This document shows positions 9,609 to 20,332 of a stretch of DNA of 41,222 nt, piece by piece. The DNA comes from Gammaproteobacteria bacterium. Its GTDB lineage: Bacteria; Pseudomonadota; Gammaproteobacteria; S012-40. Under the pieces are notes generated by a model that was not told the origin of the DNA, made no database searches, and saw only the letters and a list, made by a program, of their open reading frames with translations. Each line of letters starts with the position of its first letter. Position 1 is the first letter of the stretch. Where the stretch lies: assembly GCA_029883265.1 (NCBI GenBank), contig JAOUJM010000016.1, forward strand, positions 1 to 41,222, given 5' to 3'. The translations under genes were made by a program, and so were the position numbers.

Positions 9609-12314
9609 CTATTTCTTGTCATAACTATGATAAAACCCTGTTATTTGGGTTTTATTTTGGTTTTTCTCCAAGTGAATCTCCACTTGACCTATAAATTGGT
9701 TAAATTCTGCATTGCTTGGTTTGAGGACTTTTACATGAAAATCTCCGGTTCCAATCGCTTGGTAGTCTTCGATACGCCAAATTAAGTTACTGAGAGTAAT
9801 ACTTCGCTGTTTCGTCGAACCAAACAGTGCCGCATAGTCTTTACGAATACCGCTTTTACCATTACGATCGTTAGTCTGAGCCTTCTTGCTGAATATACTC
9901 ATAAACTCATCTAACTTCCCATTTTGGTAAGAATCAGAAAAACGTGCGGCTAATTGATTTATTTCCAATTCCGATATTTCACCACTACCAATAAATAAAG
10001 GTGCAGCAGATTTGTTGGTATCATCACGTTTCACCCGAGTTGAATTTGGTGTTTGTTCTGAGCCACCTAGTCCTGCACGTTCAAACGAAAATTCAAAATT
10101 AATTTGTTCTTTGATTATCGCTTGTAGCTCGGGATGTTGATTAATAAAGAATCCACTTGTGCCAATCATCAAAACTGCTACTAAAAATAGCGAAACGAGT
10201 AGATTTGATGATTTTCGATGCTTCTTTTTCTTATCAGACTCAACCACTGTGCCACGATAATCCGTCGCTGAAAAAGCCATATCACTAAATACATCTTGGT
10301 CGATTATTGTAATGGTTGTATTTTTTGCTTTATCTGCTTTATCTGCTAGTGTTTCAAGTGGGTGCAAATTATCTTTGGCAAATTCAGACACTTTTTGTTT
10401 TTCAGCTTCATCATGAATAACATTGTTATGCTGTTTTTGAATAAAATTATATGCTTCACTGATTATCAAACTTGGTGACTCTTTCCAGGACTGGCGTGGT
10501 TGAGCTAAATCGGGTTGAAAGATATTAAATAATAAGCGGTAGTGTTTTTTTACATCGTCCCAACTAGCATTATTGTTCAAACCTAGGCGTCGATAGTGGC
10601 TATTGTGTTTAGCGAAAAAAATGCGCCTGATAAAAAACGTAACAGCGGTGCGTAACTCATTTTCCGATATATTATTTAGCTGTTGTTGTAAAAAATCGCC
10701 GGGTAATTCTTTTTTATGTGCTAAAAATGCTAATACGTCTGTAATCGTGTGAGGGATTATATATTCGGCTTTTTCATAGTCATTGTGTAGCGCTGGCTGG
10801 CTATAATAGTTCCAGGCTTCAAGAAGAATCTGCAGCCAGGTATTTTTTATTTCATAGCTTTGTTGAGTTTCAATAGTATGTTCGGACGTATCTGATGAAA
10901 GCGTTTGTGGCAGCGATTCGGTGCTTTCTTCTTCATTCAACGGTGCATCTTCTTGCGTGGAATTTTCCTGGACAATGTCTTCATCGACCGACTCAGGAAG
11001 CAACACAGACTGATCGAGTGCGTCCGCTTCAAGTCTTTCTACGGGTATCTCTACCGTTTGAAGATCTTCTAGAATTTCGGCTGCTTGTTGATTAAACGCG
11101 ACCGTCTGCATCATCGGATCGAGTTGTAATGCATTCGCACCATTAACGACTGACGGTTGGCCTTGTGCATTCGCATTAATATTTCCTGCTATCAATTCAC
11201 TAATAGCAACTTTTTCTCGCCTGGAATGCTCAGAATCTGTCTCTGGCTCGCTATTACCATGATTGGTTTGCTCATGTTTTTTCTCGGTGATTTTTAATAA
11301 AATAGATTCTAAGGTAGCCCCCTCTGGCTGTGTAGGCTCAAGTGTCGCGGTTGCTTCTGTCTTGTCATTTTGAGTATTAGTTTTAATTTCTGTGATTTTT
11401 TTCAAATGTGCTTGTAGTTGATCTGCTTTCCGACGTCCCAGGTTCATGTGTTCTGGTGATGATAAATGTTGTTTACGTTGTTCCCTAAAACTTATTTCGG
11501 AAAGCAATTCTTTGGTAACACTTTTTATGTCTTTCTCATCAAGCTGATCCAATTGCTCAGACGCGCTAAATAGGAATAAACGATCACAAAATAAATTAAT
11601 TCGCCGAGGAATACCTTTGCTCAAATGAAAAATTTGCTCGAAACCTTGATTGCTAATAATTGGGTGATTATTCCAACCGGCCAAACGCAAACGATGCAAT
11701 ACGTACTCCTTGGTTTCCAATTCGCTCAAGGTATCAAGATGACAAGCCACTACCACTTTTTTTCGAATCGCTTCCATCATAGAAAAATGTAACACTTGGC
11801 GAAAAGACTCTTGAGCAATTAGCACTACTTGTAACATAAAACGATTGCCAATTCGTTCGGCAACTAATTGATTGAGTAATGCTAAACATTCATGCGATAA
11901 GCGATGGGTCTCTTCAATAAATAAAACCAAACGTTTGCTTTTACGATGACGTAACAACATGGTGCGTCTTAAGGCGTCGATCGTGGATTCGTTGGGCTCA
12001 GTAATAACTTGTAATTTTTGGTTAATAGTGTCGAGTAGATTGGATTCGTTGGTTTTACTGCCATCCACAAACAAAGTGTCAAAGCGGGCTTGTTGCAATT
12101 CGTTACGCAAGACACGGGTTAGGGTCGTCTTTCCCGTACCTGGTAGGCCTGTTAGTACGATAAAACCTTCATTTTGCTCAATGCCATAACGTAAATAAGC
12201 CAAAGCGCGATTATGCGCATTGCTTAAAAATATTTGGCTAATTTCCGTGATTAAAGAAAATGGTGCCTGGTTTAATGCATAATATTGAACATATATGGGG
12301 TTTTTCTCGGTCAT
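9609..12314 (-). CDS. GspA/ExeA-like AAA ATPase with J-like segment, TM helix and NTF2-like tail
   Basis: The 901-residue protein starts with the YYALNQAPFSL motif typical of GspA/ExeA/MshM ATPases. Walker A is GLPGTGKTT (56-64). The Walker B region is LVLFIEETHRLS (129-140), with Glu where these proteins usually have Asp. A winged-helix-like region ends near 275. A long acidic linker runs to about 490. Residues 573-625 (RRLGLNNNASWDDVKKHYR...AYNF) look like a J domain, but the HPD tripeptide is QPD (600-602), so canonical DnaK stimulation is doubtful. A TM helix lies at about 704-724 after a KKKKHRK anchor. Residues 780-899 resemble an NTF2-like fold and would be periplasmic. GspA relatives help assemble secretin or pilus machinery through peptidoglycan, using a periplasmic peptidoglycan-binding domain that is replaced here. 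The gene is monocistronic. The family role is firm for the ATPase and inferred for the rest. Confidence 0.8.
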   Translation of the reverse strand: MTEKNPIYVQYYALNQAPFSLITEISQIFLSNAHNRALAYLRYGIEQNEGFIVLTGLPGTGKTTLTRVLRNELQQARFDTLFVDGSKTNESNLLDTINQKLQVITEPNESTIDALRRTMLLRHRKSKRLVLFIEETHRLSHECLALLNQLVAERIGNRFMLQVVLIAQESFRQVLHFSMMEAIRKKVVVACHLDTLSELETKEYVLHRLRLAGWNNHPIISNQGFEQIFHLSKGIPRRINLFCDRLFLFSASEQLDQLDEKDIKSVTKELLSEISFREQRKQHLSSPEHMNLGRRKADQLQAHLKKITEIKTNTQNDKTEATATLEPTQPEGATLESILLKITEKKHEQTNHGNSEPETDSEHSRREKVAISELIAGNINANAQGQPSVVNGANALQLDPMMQTVAFNQQAAEILEDLQTVEIPVERLEADALDQSVLLPESVDEDIVQENSTQEDAPLNEEESTESLPQTLSSDTSEHTIETQQSYEIKNTWLQILLEAWNYYSQPALHNDYEKAEYIIPHTITDVLAFLAHKKELPGDFLQQQLNNISENELRTAVTFFIRRIFFAKHNSHYRRLGLNNNASWDDVKKHYRLLFNIFQPDLAQPRQSWKESPSLIISEAYNFIQKQHNNVIHDEAEKQKVSEFAKDNLHPLETLADKADKAKNTTITIIDQDVFSDMAFSATDYRGTVVESDKKKKHRKSSNLLVSLFLVAVLMIGTSGFFINQHPELQAIIKEQINFEFSFERAGLGGSEQTPNSTRVKRDDTNKSAAPLFIGSGEISELEINQLAARFSDSYQNGKLDEFMSIFSKKAQTNDRNGKSGIRKDYAALFGSTKQRSITLSNLIWRIEDYQAIGTGDFHVKVLKPSNAEFNQFIGQVEIHLEKNQNKTQITGFYHSYDKK

Positions 12315-12799
12315 TGTCCCTATGCCCTACGAAATCCACGCTACTTGCTAATGACAGATGCAAAAATATGAGAAATTAATACCAGGTTATCGGTTGAACT
12401 TAGACAGAGTTTAGGAATTTGAAAAATTATTAGTCATGGATCTAGCCCTGTGCTAGCCAGATCCATGACTTATTTTTTATTATTATGTCCGCCAGGTTAT
12501 TTGAATTATCTGCCTTGTTATTATTATTAATTGCTCTCACTTGGTATTAGCTGGCATTAGTAAAGGCCTTTGCAGGGAACAGGCCAACATTATTATTATT
12601 TTTAAAACAATAAGTTAAGCGTTAAACAGCTTTGCTCGGATATAGCATGAGGAATTAGTGTTAAATAAGTCGACAAGTAATTGAGTAGATTATCATCAAT
12701 TCGAGACTGAGTATTCGAAAATCAAGCGATTGAGCATCTATGACAATACGAAACTTTTTAAAAAATTTACTGTGACTGTCAAGATATCCGACAACTGAA
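12315..12799. other. 485-base AT-rich intergenic region
   Basis: No convincing gene is present between the AAA ATPase and the CPBP protease. It contains a strong inverted repeat at 12432-12470, three short TTA/ATT-repeat tracts (near 12476-12486, 12518-12530 and 12588-12603), and a 21-codon hydrophobic ORF at 12485-12550 with no ribosome site. The promoter of the ATPase gene must lie at its left end, but I could not pick a clear match. Confidence 0.6.
12432..12480. terminator. bidirectional terminator-like inverted repeat
   Basis: A 12-base perfect repeat, AGTCATGGATCT (12432-12443) with AGATCCATGACT (12459-12470), encloses a 15-base loop. The plus strand continues with TTATTTTTTATT and the minus strand with AATAATTTTTC, so it could end transcription in either direction. 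For the minus-strand CPBP gene it lies about 330 bases downstream of the stop. No plus-strand gene ends here. Confidence 0.5.
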
Positions 12800-13225
12800 T
12801 TAATGGCTTAGTAGCAGATATGTGCAATTAAAACTCACATGCAATCCCACGCATGGCGCAATCGTATTATATTTCTCACGATAATAGCCATATATCAACG
12901 AGGGGAAAAAAGTAAGCACCGAAAGTAGTGTAAAGTTAACCAACAAATGGCTGCAGGCAAACACCACACTGGTAATTAGATTTGCAAAACTCAACCAAGG
13001 ATTAATACTTCCTTGCAGTTTTTTCAGACAATAGGTTTGAAAAAGACCCCGGAATACATATTCCTCCAACAATGGATAAACCCCCACCAATAAAACCAAG
13101 TTTAGAAATCCTATTGACTCCACAGCCTCACCCAACACGTAGTGCTGATAGCTGAATATGCTCAAGGCTAGCAATAACGGGATATTGATCAGTAATCCGA
13201 GATTTTTATCGTGGTAAAATTTCAT
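12800..13225 (-). CDS. small CPBP-family intramembrane glutamic protease
   Basis: This 141-residue protein is almost entirely hydrophobic with about four membrane helices. It carries all the CPBP/Abi (CAAX protease-like) motifs: EEYVFR (E54, E55, R59), FACSH (H93) and HVSFN (H129, N133). These form the glutamate-based active site of the family within the inner membrane. It is short for the family. It resembles in size the MrtJ-type proteases paired with JDVT-CTERM sorting tails, but no such substrate is seen in the window, so that assignment is speculative. The ATG at 13225 is preferred, with GAGA nine bases upstream. A GTG at 13240 would add five residues. It is divergent from the sensor kinase gene. 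Confidence 0.8.
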   Translation of the reverse strand: MKFYHDKNLGLLINIPLLLALSIFSYQHYVLGEAVESIGFLNLVLLVGVYPLLEEYVFRGLFQTYCLKKLQGSINPWLSFANLITSVVFACSHLLVNFTLLSVLTFFPSLIYGYYREKYNTIAPCVGLHVSFNCTYLLLSH

Positions 13226-13354
13226 GACGAATTCTCGCACAGAATTCTTGGGTTTAACAATACTGCTTTTTCAGACAAATCCAATTCATATTCAATTAAC
13301 TATGTCTTATGCGGTGTCGATAAGGTTGAGCGCACCCTTAACCAAGGCCGGATT

Positions 13355-15184
13355 TTGAATATCACTTTTCGTACTCAAATCATTTCCATGATAGCAAGTC
13401 TCGCTGTGATTGCTCTTGTCGCTTTAATTTTGAGTGCAAATCTTTATCGTCATCTGGTTATTCAGACCGAATCTAAATCCTTGCGCGATTTAATTACACT
13501 TGAATCCAATAGTATCCAAAAAGAATTCACTCAACGCTTAATTAATTTGGGCCTACATTCTCAAAAGGATAAAAATCTACGTCGCGCTATTCAATCAAAT
13601 AACCATGCAAAATTACTAGACGCATTAGATGATCAGTTTTTTCAGTATGATGTTACCGGCGACGTGATTAAAATGATCAAACTGAATATTTTCGATCAAG
13701 GATTTAATTTGATTGGCACATCAAGAAATGGTGTGGATACGAGCACACGCAATATGCAACAAGGGTTCTGCCAATTCTCTAAAGAATTATTAGCAGCACG
13801 AAAAGGAATAGAGCGCATCATACCTTATGTCAATCTTTGCAAATATGAAAATGAATCTGTAGTCTCAATTATTGTTCCCGTCAATACTTTAAAGCCCATG
13901 GCATATTTAGAAGTCGCAGCTAACCCCTATAATTTCTTTACAAAAATTGAACAGACATTGGGTTTACCTGTGAAAGTTTCATATGCAAATAACGAAGTGG
14001 TTTTTCAATCAGATACCTGGCCGTCAGCTGAGCAATCGTCTGAATTTCTTTTTGCTAGTCATGAAGTCAAATCAAACCAAGGAAAGACAATTCTTAATGT
14101 GAGTGCAGCTGATGACTATCGTAATTTTGGGGACTCGTTTAATCGCACAACTGAGTTGGTCATACTTTTAGTTATCAGTTTGCTCATCCCTGCAATTATT
14201 ATTTCGTATTATAGTATTCGCAGTATTACCCGCCCGCTTTTCATTCTAAAAAATGCAGCAAACGCCGTAGGCCAGGGGCGCTATGATATTCAACTTCCTG
14301 AATCCAACTATCCTGAAATTAGTGCGGTCACCCATGCCTTTAAACACATGGCTGCCGAAATTCAAACTAACCATGATTTAATGCAAATAAAAATTAAAGA
14401 AGCCACCCATGGCTTACAAGATGCGATGTTAACGATTGCACAGCGAAATGAGGAATTGGAGAAAGCTAACAAAGCGAAAAGTGACTTTTTAGCCAGCATG
14501 AGTCATGAGCTTCGCACGCCGCTGAATTCTATTATTGGTTTTTCAGATTTGTTATATGCAGAGGCCAAACAAGAAGATCGGGATATTGATCAAGAATATT
14601 TGCAAAATATTCTATTCTCAGGAGATCACTTGCTTCACCTGATTAATGATATTCTCGATTTAAGTAAAGTTGAATCAGGTCACATGGAATTGGAGTGTAC
14701 CGAATTCTCAATAAATGAAATGTTAAAAGTTATTTATGGCATCAGTGAATCGTTAGCGAAGCAAAAAGAAAATTACATTACAGTGGAATTACTTGAAACA
14801 GATGCGGCGATGGCTTGTGACAAAATGCGGGTACAACAAATTCTGATTAATCTAATCGGTAATGCCTGCAAGTTTACTCATAAAGGTACCATAACACTAT
14901 CTGCCGACTTTAATGGAAATGAAGTATTGTTTATTGTTAAAGACACTGGCATTGGAATTCCAGAAAACAAATTGCAAACGATTTTCAGACCCTTTGCTCA
15001 AGTTGATGCATCAACCACACGTAAATACGGTGGTACTGGATTAGGTTTGGCCTTAACCAAGGAATTATGTTTAATGTTAGGCGGAAGCATCACCGTTGAT
15101 AGTACGCTTGGTTTAGGATCAACGTTCTATGTACATCTTCCAATCCGGGTTTGCACACCAGATAATCAACAAAAACAAGCCTAA
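13355..15184 (+). CDS. membrane sensor histidine kinase (HAMP-HisKA-HATPase)
   Basis: The 609-residue kinase has TM1 at about 8-30, a periplasmic sensor region of about 235 residues with two cysteines, TM2 at about 268-288, a HAMP linker, and a HisKA domain with phospho-acceptor H384 in SMSHELRTPLNS. The ATPase domain has the N box (NLIGNACKF, N503), G1 DTGIGIP (530-536) and G2 GGTGLGL (559-565). There is no receiver domain. No response regulator lies next to it, so the partner is unknown. The frame opens at a GTG at 13211 that overlaps the divergent protease gene. I chose the TTG at 13355 because AAGG lies seven bases upstream and the protein then begins just before TM1. An ATG at 13388 is a third option. 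The 3' end overlaps the convergent gene by four bases. Confidence 0.88.
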   Translation: MNITFRTQIISMIASLAVIALVALILSANLYRHLVIQTESKSLRDLITLESNSIQKEFTQRLINLGLHSQKDKNLRRAIQSNNHAKLLDALDDQFFQYDVTGDVIKMIKLNIFDQGFNLIGTSRNGVDTSTRNMQQGFCQFSKELLAARKGIERIIPYVNLCKYENESVVSIIVPVNTLKPMAYLEVAANPYNFFTKIEQTLGLPVKVSYANNEVVFQSDTWPSAEQSSEFLFASHEVKSNQGKTILNVSAADDYRNFGDSFNRTTELVILLVISLLIPAIIISYYSIRSITRPLFILKNAANAVGQGRYDIQLPESNYPEISAVTHAFKHMAAEIQTNHDLMQIKIKEATHGLQDAMLTIAQRNEELEKANKAKSDFLASMSHELRTPLNSIIGFSDLLYAEAKQEDRDIDQEYLQNILFSGDHLLHLINDILDLSKVESGHMELECTEFSINEMLKVIYGISESLAKQKENYITVELLETDAAMACDKMRVQQILINLIGNACKFTHKGTITLSADFNGNEVLFIVKDTGIGIPENKLQTIFRPFAQVDASTTRKYGGTGLGLALTKELCLMLGGSITVDSTLGLGSTFYVHLPIRVCTPDNQQKQA

Positions 15185-15663
15185 AATTTTTGTTGACTCA
15201 AAAATGAATCAAGGACTTTTATCGCCTCTAAAGCGATAGGATCGGATCTTGACATGAATTCGGTTTTTGATTGTTGCAATGTTTGTTTTATGATTTGTCT
15301 TTCATCGTCGTTTTGAACTCGGTAACCACGAAAAATTGGCCAACCATATGCCCAACGAAAATGTGTGGGTAGATAGGGTGTGCCGCCTACCCGTACACCA
15401 TTATGCATAAGTTTTGCTAAAAACGTTTTATCTTTATCTTGAACACATTGTCGCAATTCATCATCTGCTTGTTTGCGACGATCACGAGTTCCACCCATCC
15501 AATAGGCTAAGTCATGTTTCACGCAACAACTCAACCATAATTGGTTTTCCAAATAAGTACCATCGGGAAATAAACTACAACCATCACTTGTAAATAGTTT
15601 CAGTTGATCTGATTGTACATGATTGCTGAAGAAGAAAATTAATACGATCGCTAGGTATCGCAT
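15181..15663 (-). CDS. secreted phospholipase A2-like protein
   Basis: The 160-residue protein starts with a signal peptide (about 1-18, cleavage after QS). The mature part holds a PLA2-like core: DGCSLFPDG with C29, then LSCCVKHDLAYW with C46, C47 and the H50-D51 pair, followed by ADDELRQCV (C73). In secreted phospholipases A2 a CCxxHD helix carries the catalytic His and a calcium-binding Asp, and the cysteines make disulfides. The resemblance is by motif, so lipase activity is not proven. It is the last gene of the minus-strand run, 11 bases after dapB, so it is probably co-transcribed with dapB. Its end overlaps the kinase gene. Confidence 0.65.
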   Translation of the reverse strand: MRYLAIVLIFFFSNHVQSDQLKLFTSDGCSLFPDGTYLENQLWLSCCVKHDLAYWMGGTRDRRKQADDELRQCVQDKDKTFLAKLMHNGVRVGGTPYLPTHFRWAYGWPIFRGYRVQNDDERQIIKQTLQQSKTEFMSRSDPIALEAIKVLDSFLSQQKF

Positions 15664-15674
15664 ACAATAAACTT

Positions 15675-17078
<1,404 letters not shown>

Positions 17079-17079
<1 letters not shown>

Positions 17080-18227
17080 TAGAATTTCATCTCATCAAAA
17101 AAGTTTTTGACTTTATCCAACCAAGAGGATGCTTGAGGACTGTGTTTTCCACCACTGTGTAAACTATCTTCAAATTGCTTCAATAAATCTTTTTGTTTGG
17201 TATTTAGATTCACAGGCGTCTCGACTAAAACTTTACACATTAAATCGCCCACAGGACCTCCACGTACAGGCCGTACACCTTTACCACGTAAACGAAATAA
17301 TTTACTGGTTTGAGTTTCCGCTGGAATTTTTAATTTAACTCGCCCATCAAGCGTAGGTACATCTAATTCACCACCCAAAGCGGCTGTAGCAATACTCACT
17401 GGCACCTCGCAATAGAGATTATTTCCATCGCGCACAAAAATCTGATGGGGTTTGACATTGATCTGAATATACAAGTCTCCCGGTGGACCACCATTTTCTC
17501 CAGCTTCACCTTCACCGGCTAAACGAATACGGTCGCCGGTATCAACACCGGGTGGAATTTTCGCAGATAAGGTTTTTTGCTCTTCAACTCGGCCTTGCCC
17601 ATGACAAACATTACAAGGATCAGAAATCGTTTCTCCCCGGCCATGACAACTAGGGCAAGTTTGTTGTATCGAAAAAAATCCTTGTTGCATACGAACTTGG
17701 CCATGACCGCCACAGGTTGAACATTTTTGAGGCTTAGAACCTTTTTTCGCGCCACTGCCGTCGCAAGTTTTACATGCAACATAGGTTGGAACGCGAATTT
17801 TGACCGTGGTGCCTGAAACTGCATCTTCCAATGACAAGTCTAGGTTATAACGCAAATCAGAACCCCGATTCACCCGTTGACCACCACCACCGCGACCACC
17901 ACCCCCGAAAATATCACCAAAGATATCGCCAAAAACGTCGCCAAAACCACCCATGCCTGCCCCGCCGCCGCCAAATCCGCCCCCGCCCATGCCGGCGGCG
18001 CCGTCGACTCCAGCATGGCCGAACTGGTCATAGGCTGCGCGTTTTTGTTCGTCATTAAGAATTTCAAACGCTTCTTTGGCTTCTTTAAAACTCTCTTCGG
18101 CTACTTTGTCATCAGGATTACGATCTGGATGAAATTTCATAGCAAGGCGGCGATAGGCTTTTTTCAGCTCATCTTTGCTTGCATTTTTCGCTACACCTAA
18201 GACTTCGTAGTAATCGCGTTTTGACAT
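17079..18227 (-). CDS. dnaJ: chaperone DnaJ (Hsp40)
   Basis: DnaJ delivers unfolded clients to DnaK and stimulates its ATPase. The 382-residue protein has the J domain (1-70) with an intact HPD in [10 protein letters not shown], a long Gly/Phe-rich segment (about 75-125), four zinc-binding CxxCxGxG repeats ([32 protein letters not shown]) and the C-terminal client-binding domains. The length is normal. It follows dnaK after 83 bases that contain a terminator-like hairpin, so dnaJ may be expressed below dnaK. It overlaps the DsrE-like gene by one base. Confidence 0.98.
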
Positions 18228-18256
18228 AATTCCGTTCCGCTTAGTAAATAGACAAA

Positions 18257-18280
18257 AGGCGCGGTAACTGAACCGCGCCT
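18257..18280 (-). terminator. hairpin between dnaK and dnaJ
   Basis: A 9-base perfect inverted repeat, AGGCGCGGT (18257-18265) with ACCGCGCCT (18272-18280), has a 6-base loop and is followed on the minus strand by TTTTGTC. The stem is very GC-rich but the T run is short. It may be a partial terminator that lowers dnaJ relative to dnaK, or an RNA-end stabiliser. Confidence 0.6.
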
Positions 18281-18310
18281 AAAACATATCTTATGAACGA
18301 GGTTCAGAAG

Positions 18311-20248
18311 TTATTTATTATCTTCCTTAACTTCCTCGAACTCTGCGTCAACCACATCATCGTTGCCAGCGGCATTAGCTTCGGTACTGCCAGTTGCATC
18401 ACCTGGTGCTGCACCTGCATCATCGCCTGCCTTATTGGCATACAAACGCTCTGCCATTTTGCCTGATAATTCAGCAAGTGCAGTGGTTTTGGCTTCCATA
18501 TCATCTTTATCTGTACCTGCCATGGCTTCTTTCAATGCCGCGATCGCAGATTCGATTTGTGATTTTTCGTCAGCACTGACTTGATCACCTAATTCTTTCA
18601 TCGATTTTTCAGTCGCGTGAATCATACCATCCGCTTTATTACGTGCGTCAACCAATTCATTGAACTTGCGATCTTCATCCGCATGCGCTTCGGCATCTTT
18701 CACCATTTTATCGATTTCTTCATCCGATAAGCCACTGGATGCTTTAATCACTATCGATTGCTCTTTACCGGTGGCTTTATCTTTAGCTGAAACATTCAAG
18801 ATACCGTTGGCATCAATATCGAAAATAACTTCGATTTGTGGCACACCACGTGGTGCAGGTGGAATATCACTCAAGTCAAAGCGACCTAGTGATTTATTCG
18901 CTGCCGCCTGGTTACGTTCACCTTGCAACACATGAACAGTTACTGCAGTTTGATTGTCATCCGCAGTAGAGAATACTTGGTTCGCTTTGGTGGGAATCGT
19001 TGTATTCTTTTCGATGAGCTTGGTCATAACACCGCCCAGGGTTTCGATACCTAGAGACAAAGGCGTGACGTCTAACAATAATACATCTTTAACGTCACCA
19101 CCAAGCACACCGGCTTGAATGGCAGCGCCAACGGCAACGGCTTCGTCTGGATTGACATCACGACGGGGTTCTTTGCCAAAAAATTCTTTAACCGCATCTT
19201 GCACCTTAGGCATACGGCTTTGGCCGCCGACTAAAATCACATCGTCAATTTCTGAAAAACTTAAGCCAGCGTCTTTCAATGCAATTTTACATGGCTCAAT
19301 CGTACGCTCTACCAAATCATCAACCAGTGATTCCAATTTGGCACGTGTCACTTTAATGTTCAAATGTTTCGGACCCGTGGCATCGGCTGTGATGTATGGT
19401 AAGTTGACTTCTGTTTGTTGAGTCGAGGACAATTCAATCTTGGCTTTTTCTGCACCTTCTTTTAAGCGTTGTAAAGCTAAAGGATCGTTGTGCAAATCAA
19501 TGCCACTGTCTTTCTTAAATTCATCGGCAAGATAGTCGATTAAACGTGTATCAAAATCTTCGCCACCGAGGAAAGTATCACCATTGGTCGCCAAAACTTC
19601 AAATTGGTGCTCGCCTTCGATTTCGGCAATTTCAATAATTGATACGTCAAACGTACCACCACCTAAGTCATAAACCACGATTTTTTTATCACCGCGATTT
19701 TTATCCATACCATAGGCCAATGCTGCCGCTGTAGGTTCATTGATAATACGTTTAACTTCTAAGCCAGCAATTTTACCTGCGTCTTTGGTAGCTTGACGCT
19801 GAGAATCATTAAAATAAGCAGGAACCGTAATAACCGCTTCTGTCACTGGCTCACCAAGAAATTCTTCAGCGGTTTTTTTCATTTTCATGAGCACACGTGC
19901 TGAAATTTCAGGCGGTGCTAATTTCTTACCTTTGGCTTCAACCCAAGCATCACCATTATCGGCCTTGATAATCTTATAAGGCACTAATGAAATATCACGC
20001 TGCACCACTTCCTCGGAAAACTTTCGTCCGATTAACCGTTTCACCGCAAAAAAAGTGTCAGCTGGATTGGTTACCGCTTGACGTTTGGCTGGCTGGCCAA
20101 CAATAACTTCACTATCATCGGTGAAGGCGACGATTGAGGGCGTGGTGCGATCACCTTCGCTGTTCTCAATCACTCTTGGTTTGCCACCGTCCATTACGGC
20201 CACACAAGAGTTCGTGGTTCCGAGGTCTATGCCTATTATCTTGCCCAT
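18311..20248 (-). CDS. dnaK: chaperone DnaK (Hsp70)
   Basis: The 645-residue Hsp70 has the ATPase start [16 protein letters not shown] (5-20), the phosphate-binding motif [13 protein letters not shown], the hydrophobic interdomain linker [19 protein letters not shown], a substrate-binding beta domain and the helical lid. It ends with the bacterial-type acidic tail ([12 protein letters not shown]). It folds proteins with DnaJ and the exchange factor GrpE. The gene order hrcA-grpE-dnaK-dnaJ is ancestral. A sigma-32-like promoter at the grpE-dnaK junction probably supplements readthrough from grpE. GGAG lies just upstream of the ATG. Confidence 0.99.
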   Translation of the reverse strand: MGKIIGIDLGTTNSCVAVMDGGKPRVIENSEGDRTTPSIVAFTDDSEVIVGQPAKRQAVTNPADTFFAVKRLIGRKFSEEVVQRDISLVPYKIIKADNGDAWVEAKGKKLAPPEISARVLMKMKKTAEEFLGEPVTEAVITVPAYFNDSQRQATKDAGKIAGLEVKRIINEPTAAALAYGMDKNRGDKKIVVYDLGGGTFDVSIIEIAEIEGEHQFEVLATNGDTFLGGEDFDTRLIDYLADEFKKDSGIDLHNDPLALQRLKEGAEKAKIELSSTQQTEVNLPYITADATGPKHLNIKVTRAKLESLVDDLVERTIEPCKIALKDAGLSFSEIDDVILVGGQSRMPKVQDAVKEFFGKEPRRDVNPDEAVAVGAAIQAGVLGGDVKDVLLLDVTPLSLGIETLGGVMTKLIEKNTTIPTKANQVFSTADDNQTAVTVHVLQGERNQAAANKSLGRFDLSDIPPAPRGVPQIEVIFDIDANGILNVSAKDKATGKEQSIVIKASSGLSDEEIDKMVKDAEAHADEDRKFNELVDARNKADGMIHATEKSMKELGDQVSADEKSQIESAIAALKEAMAGTDKDDMEAKTTALAELSGKMAERLYANKAGDDAGAAPGDATGSTEANAAGNDDVVDAEFEEVKEDNK

Positions 20249-20303
20249 GAAAATTCTCCGCTAATATCCGCTTGATATATATGGTTAAAAACTGTTGTTG
20301 CTA

Positions 20304-20332
20304 ATATTTGGGTGTCAGCCCCTAATTTCAAG
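20304..20332 (-). promoter_or_regulatory. sigma-32-like promoter for dnaK
   Basis: On the minus strand CTTGAAA (20326-20332, exact heat-shock -35) overlaps the grpE stop codon, and CCCAAATAT (20304-20312) lies 13 bases on. The -10 differs from CCCCATNT, so this is a weaker match than the grpE promoter. The placement in the grpE-dnaK gap supports it. Confidence 0.5.

Noticed and set aside
12485-12550. 21-codon plus-strand ORF with a hydrophobic Leu-rich tail (MSARLFELSALLLLLIALTWY would exceed safe detail; it is a short membrane-like peptide)
   Set aside because: No ribosome site, and the leucines come from a TTA repeat in an AT-rich spacer. Kept only as a note.
12476-12603. Three short TTA/ATT repeat tracts
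   Set aside because: Simple-sequence runs of 3-5 units in AT-rich DNA with unequal spacing; no array or known element.
13211-13354. GTG start for the sensor kinase at 13211
   Set aside because: It overlaps the divergent protease gene and adds a polar stretch with no family resemblance. It cannot be fully excluded.
17831-18200. Plus-strand and alternate-frame ORFs rich in Arg, His and Pro opposite dnaJ
   Set aside because: Shadows of the Gly-rich segment of DnaJ; composition follows the complementary GGC/GGT codons.
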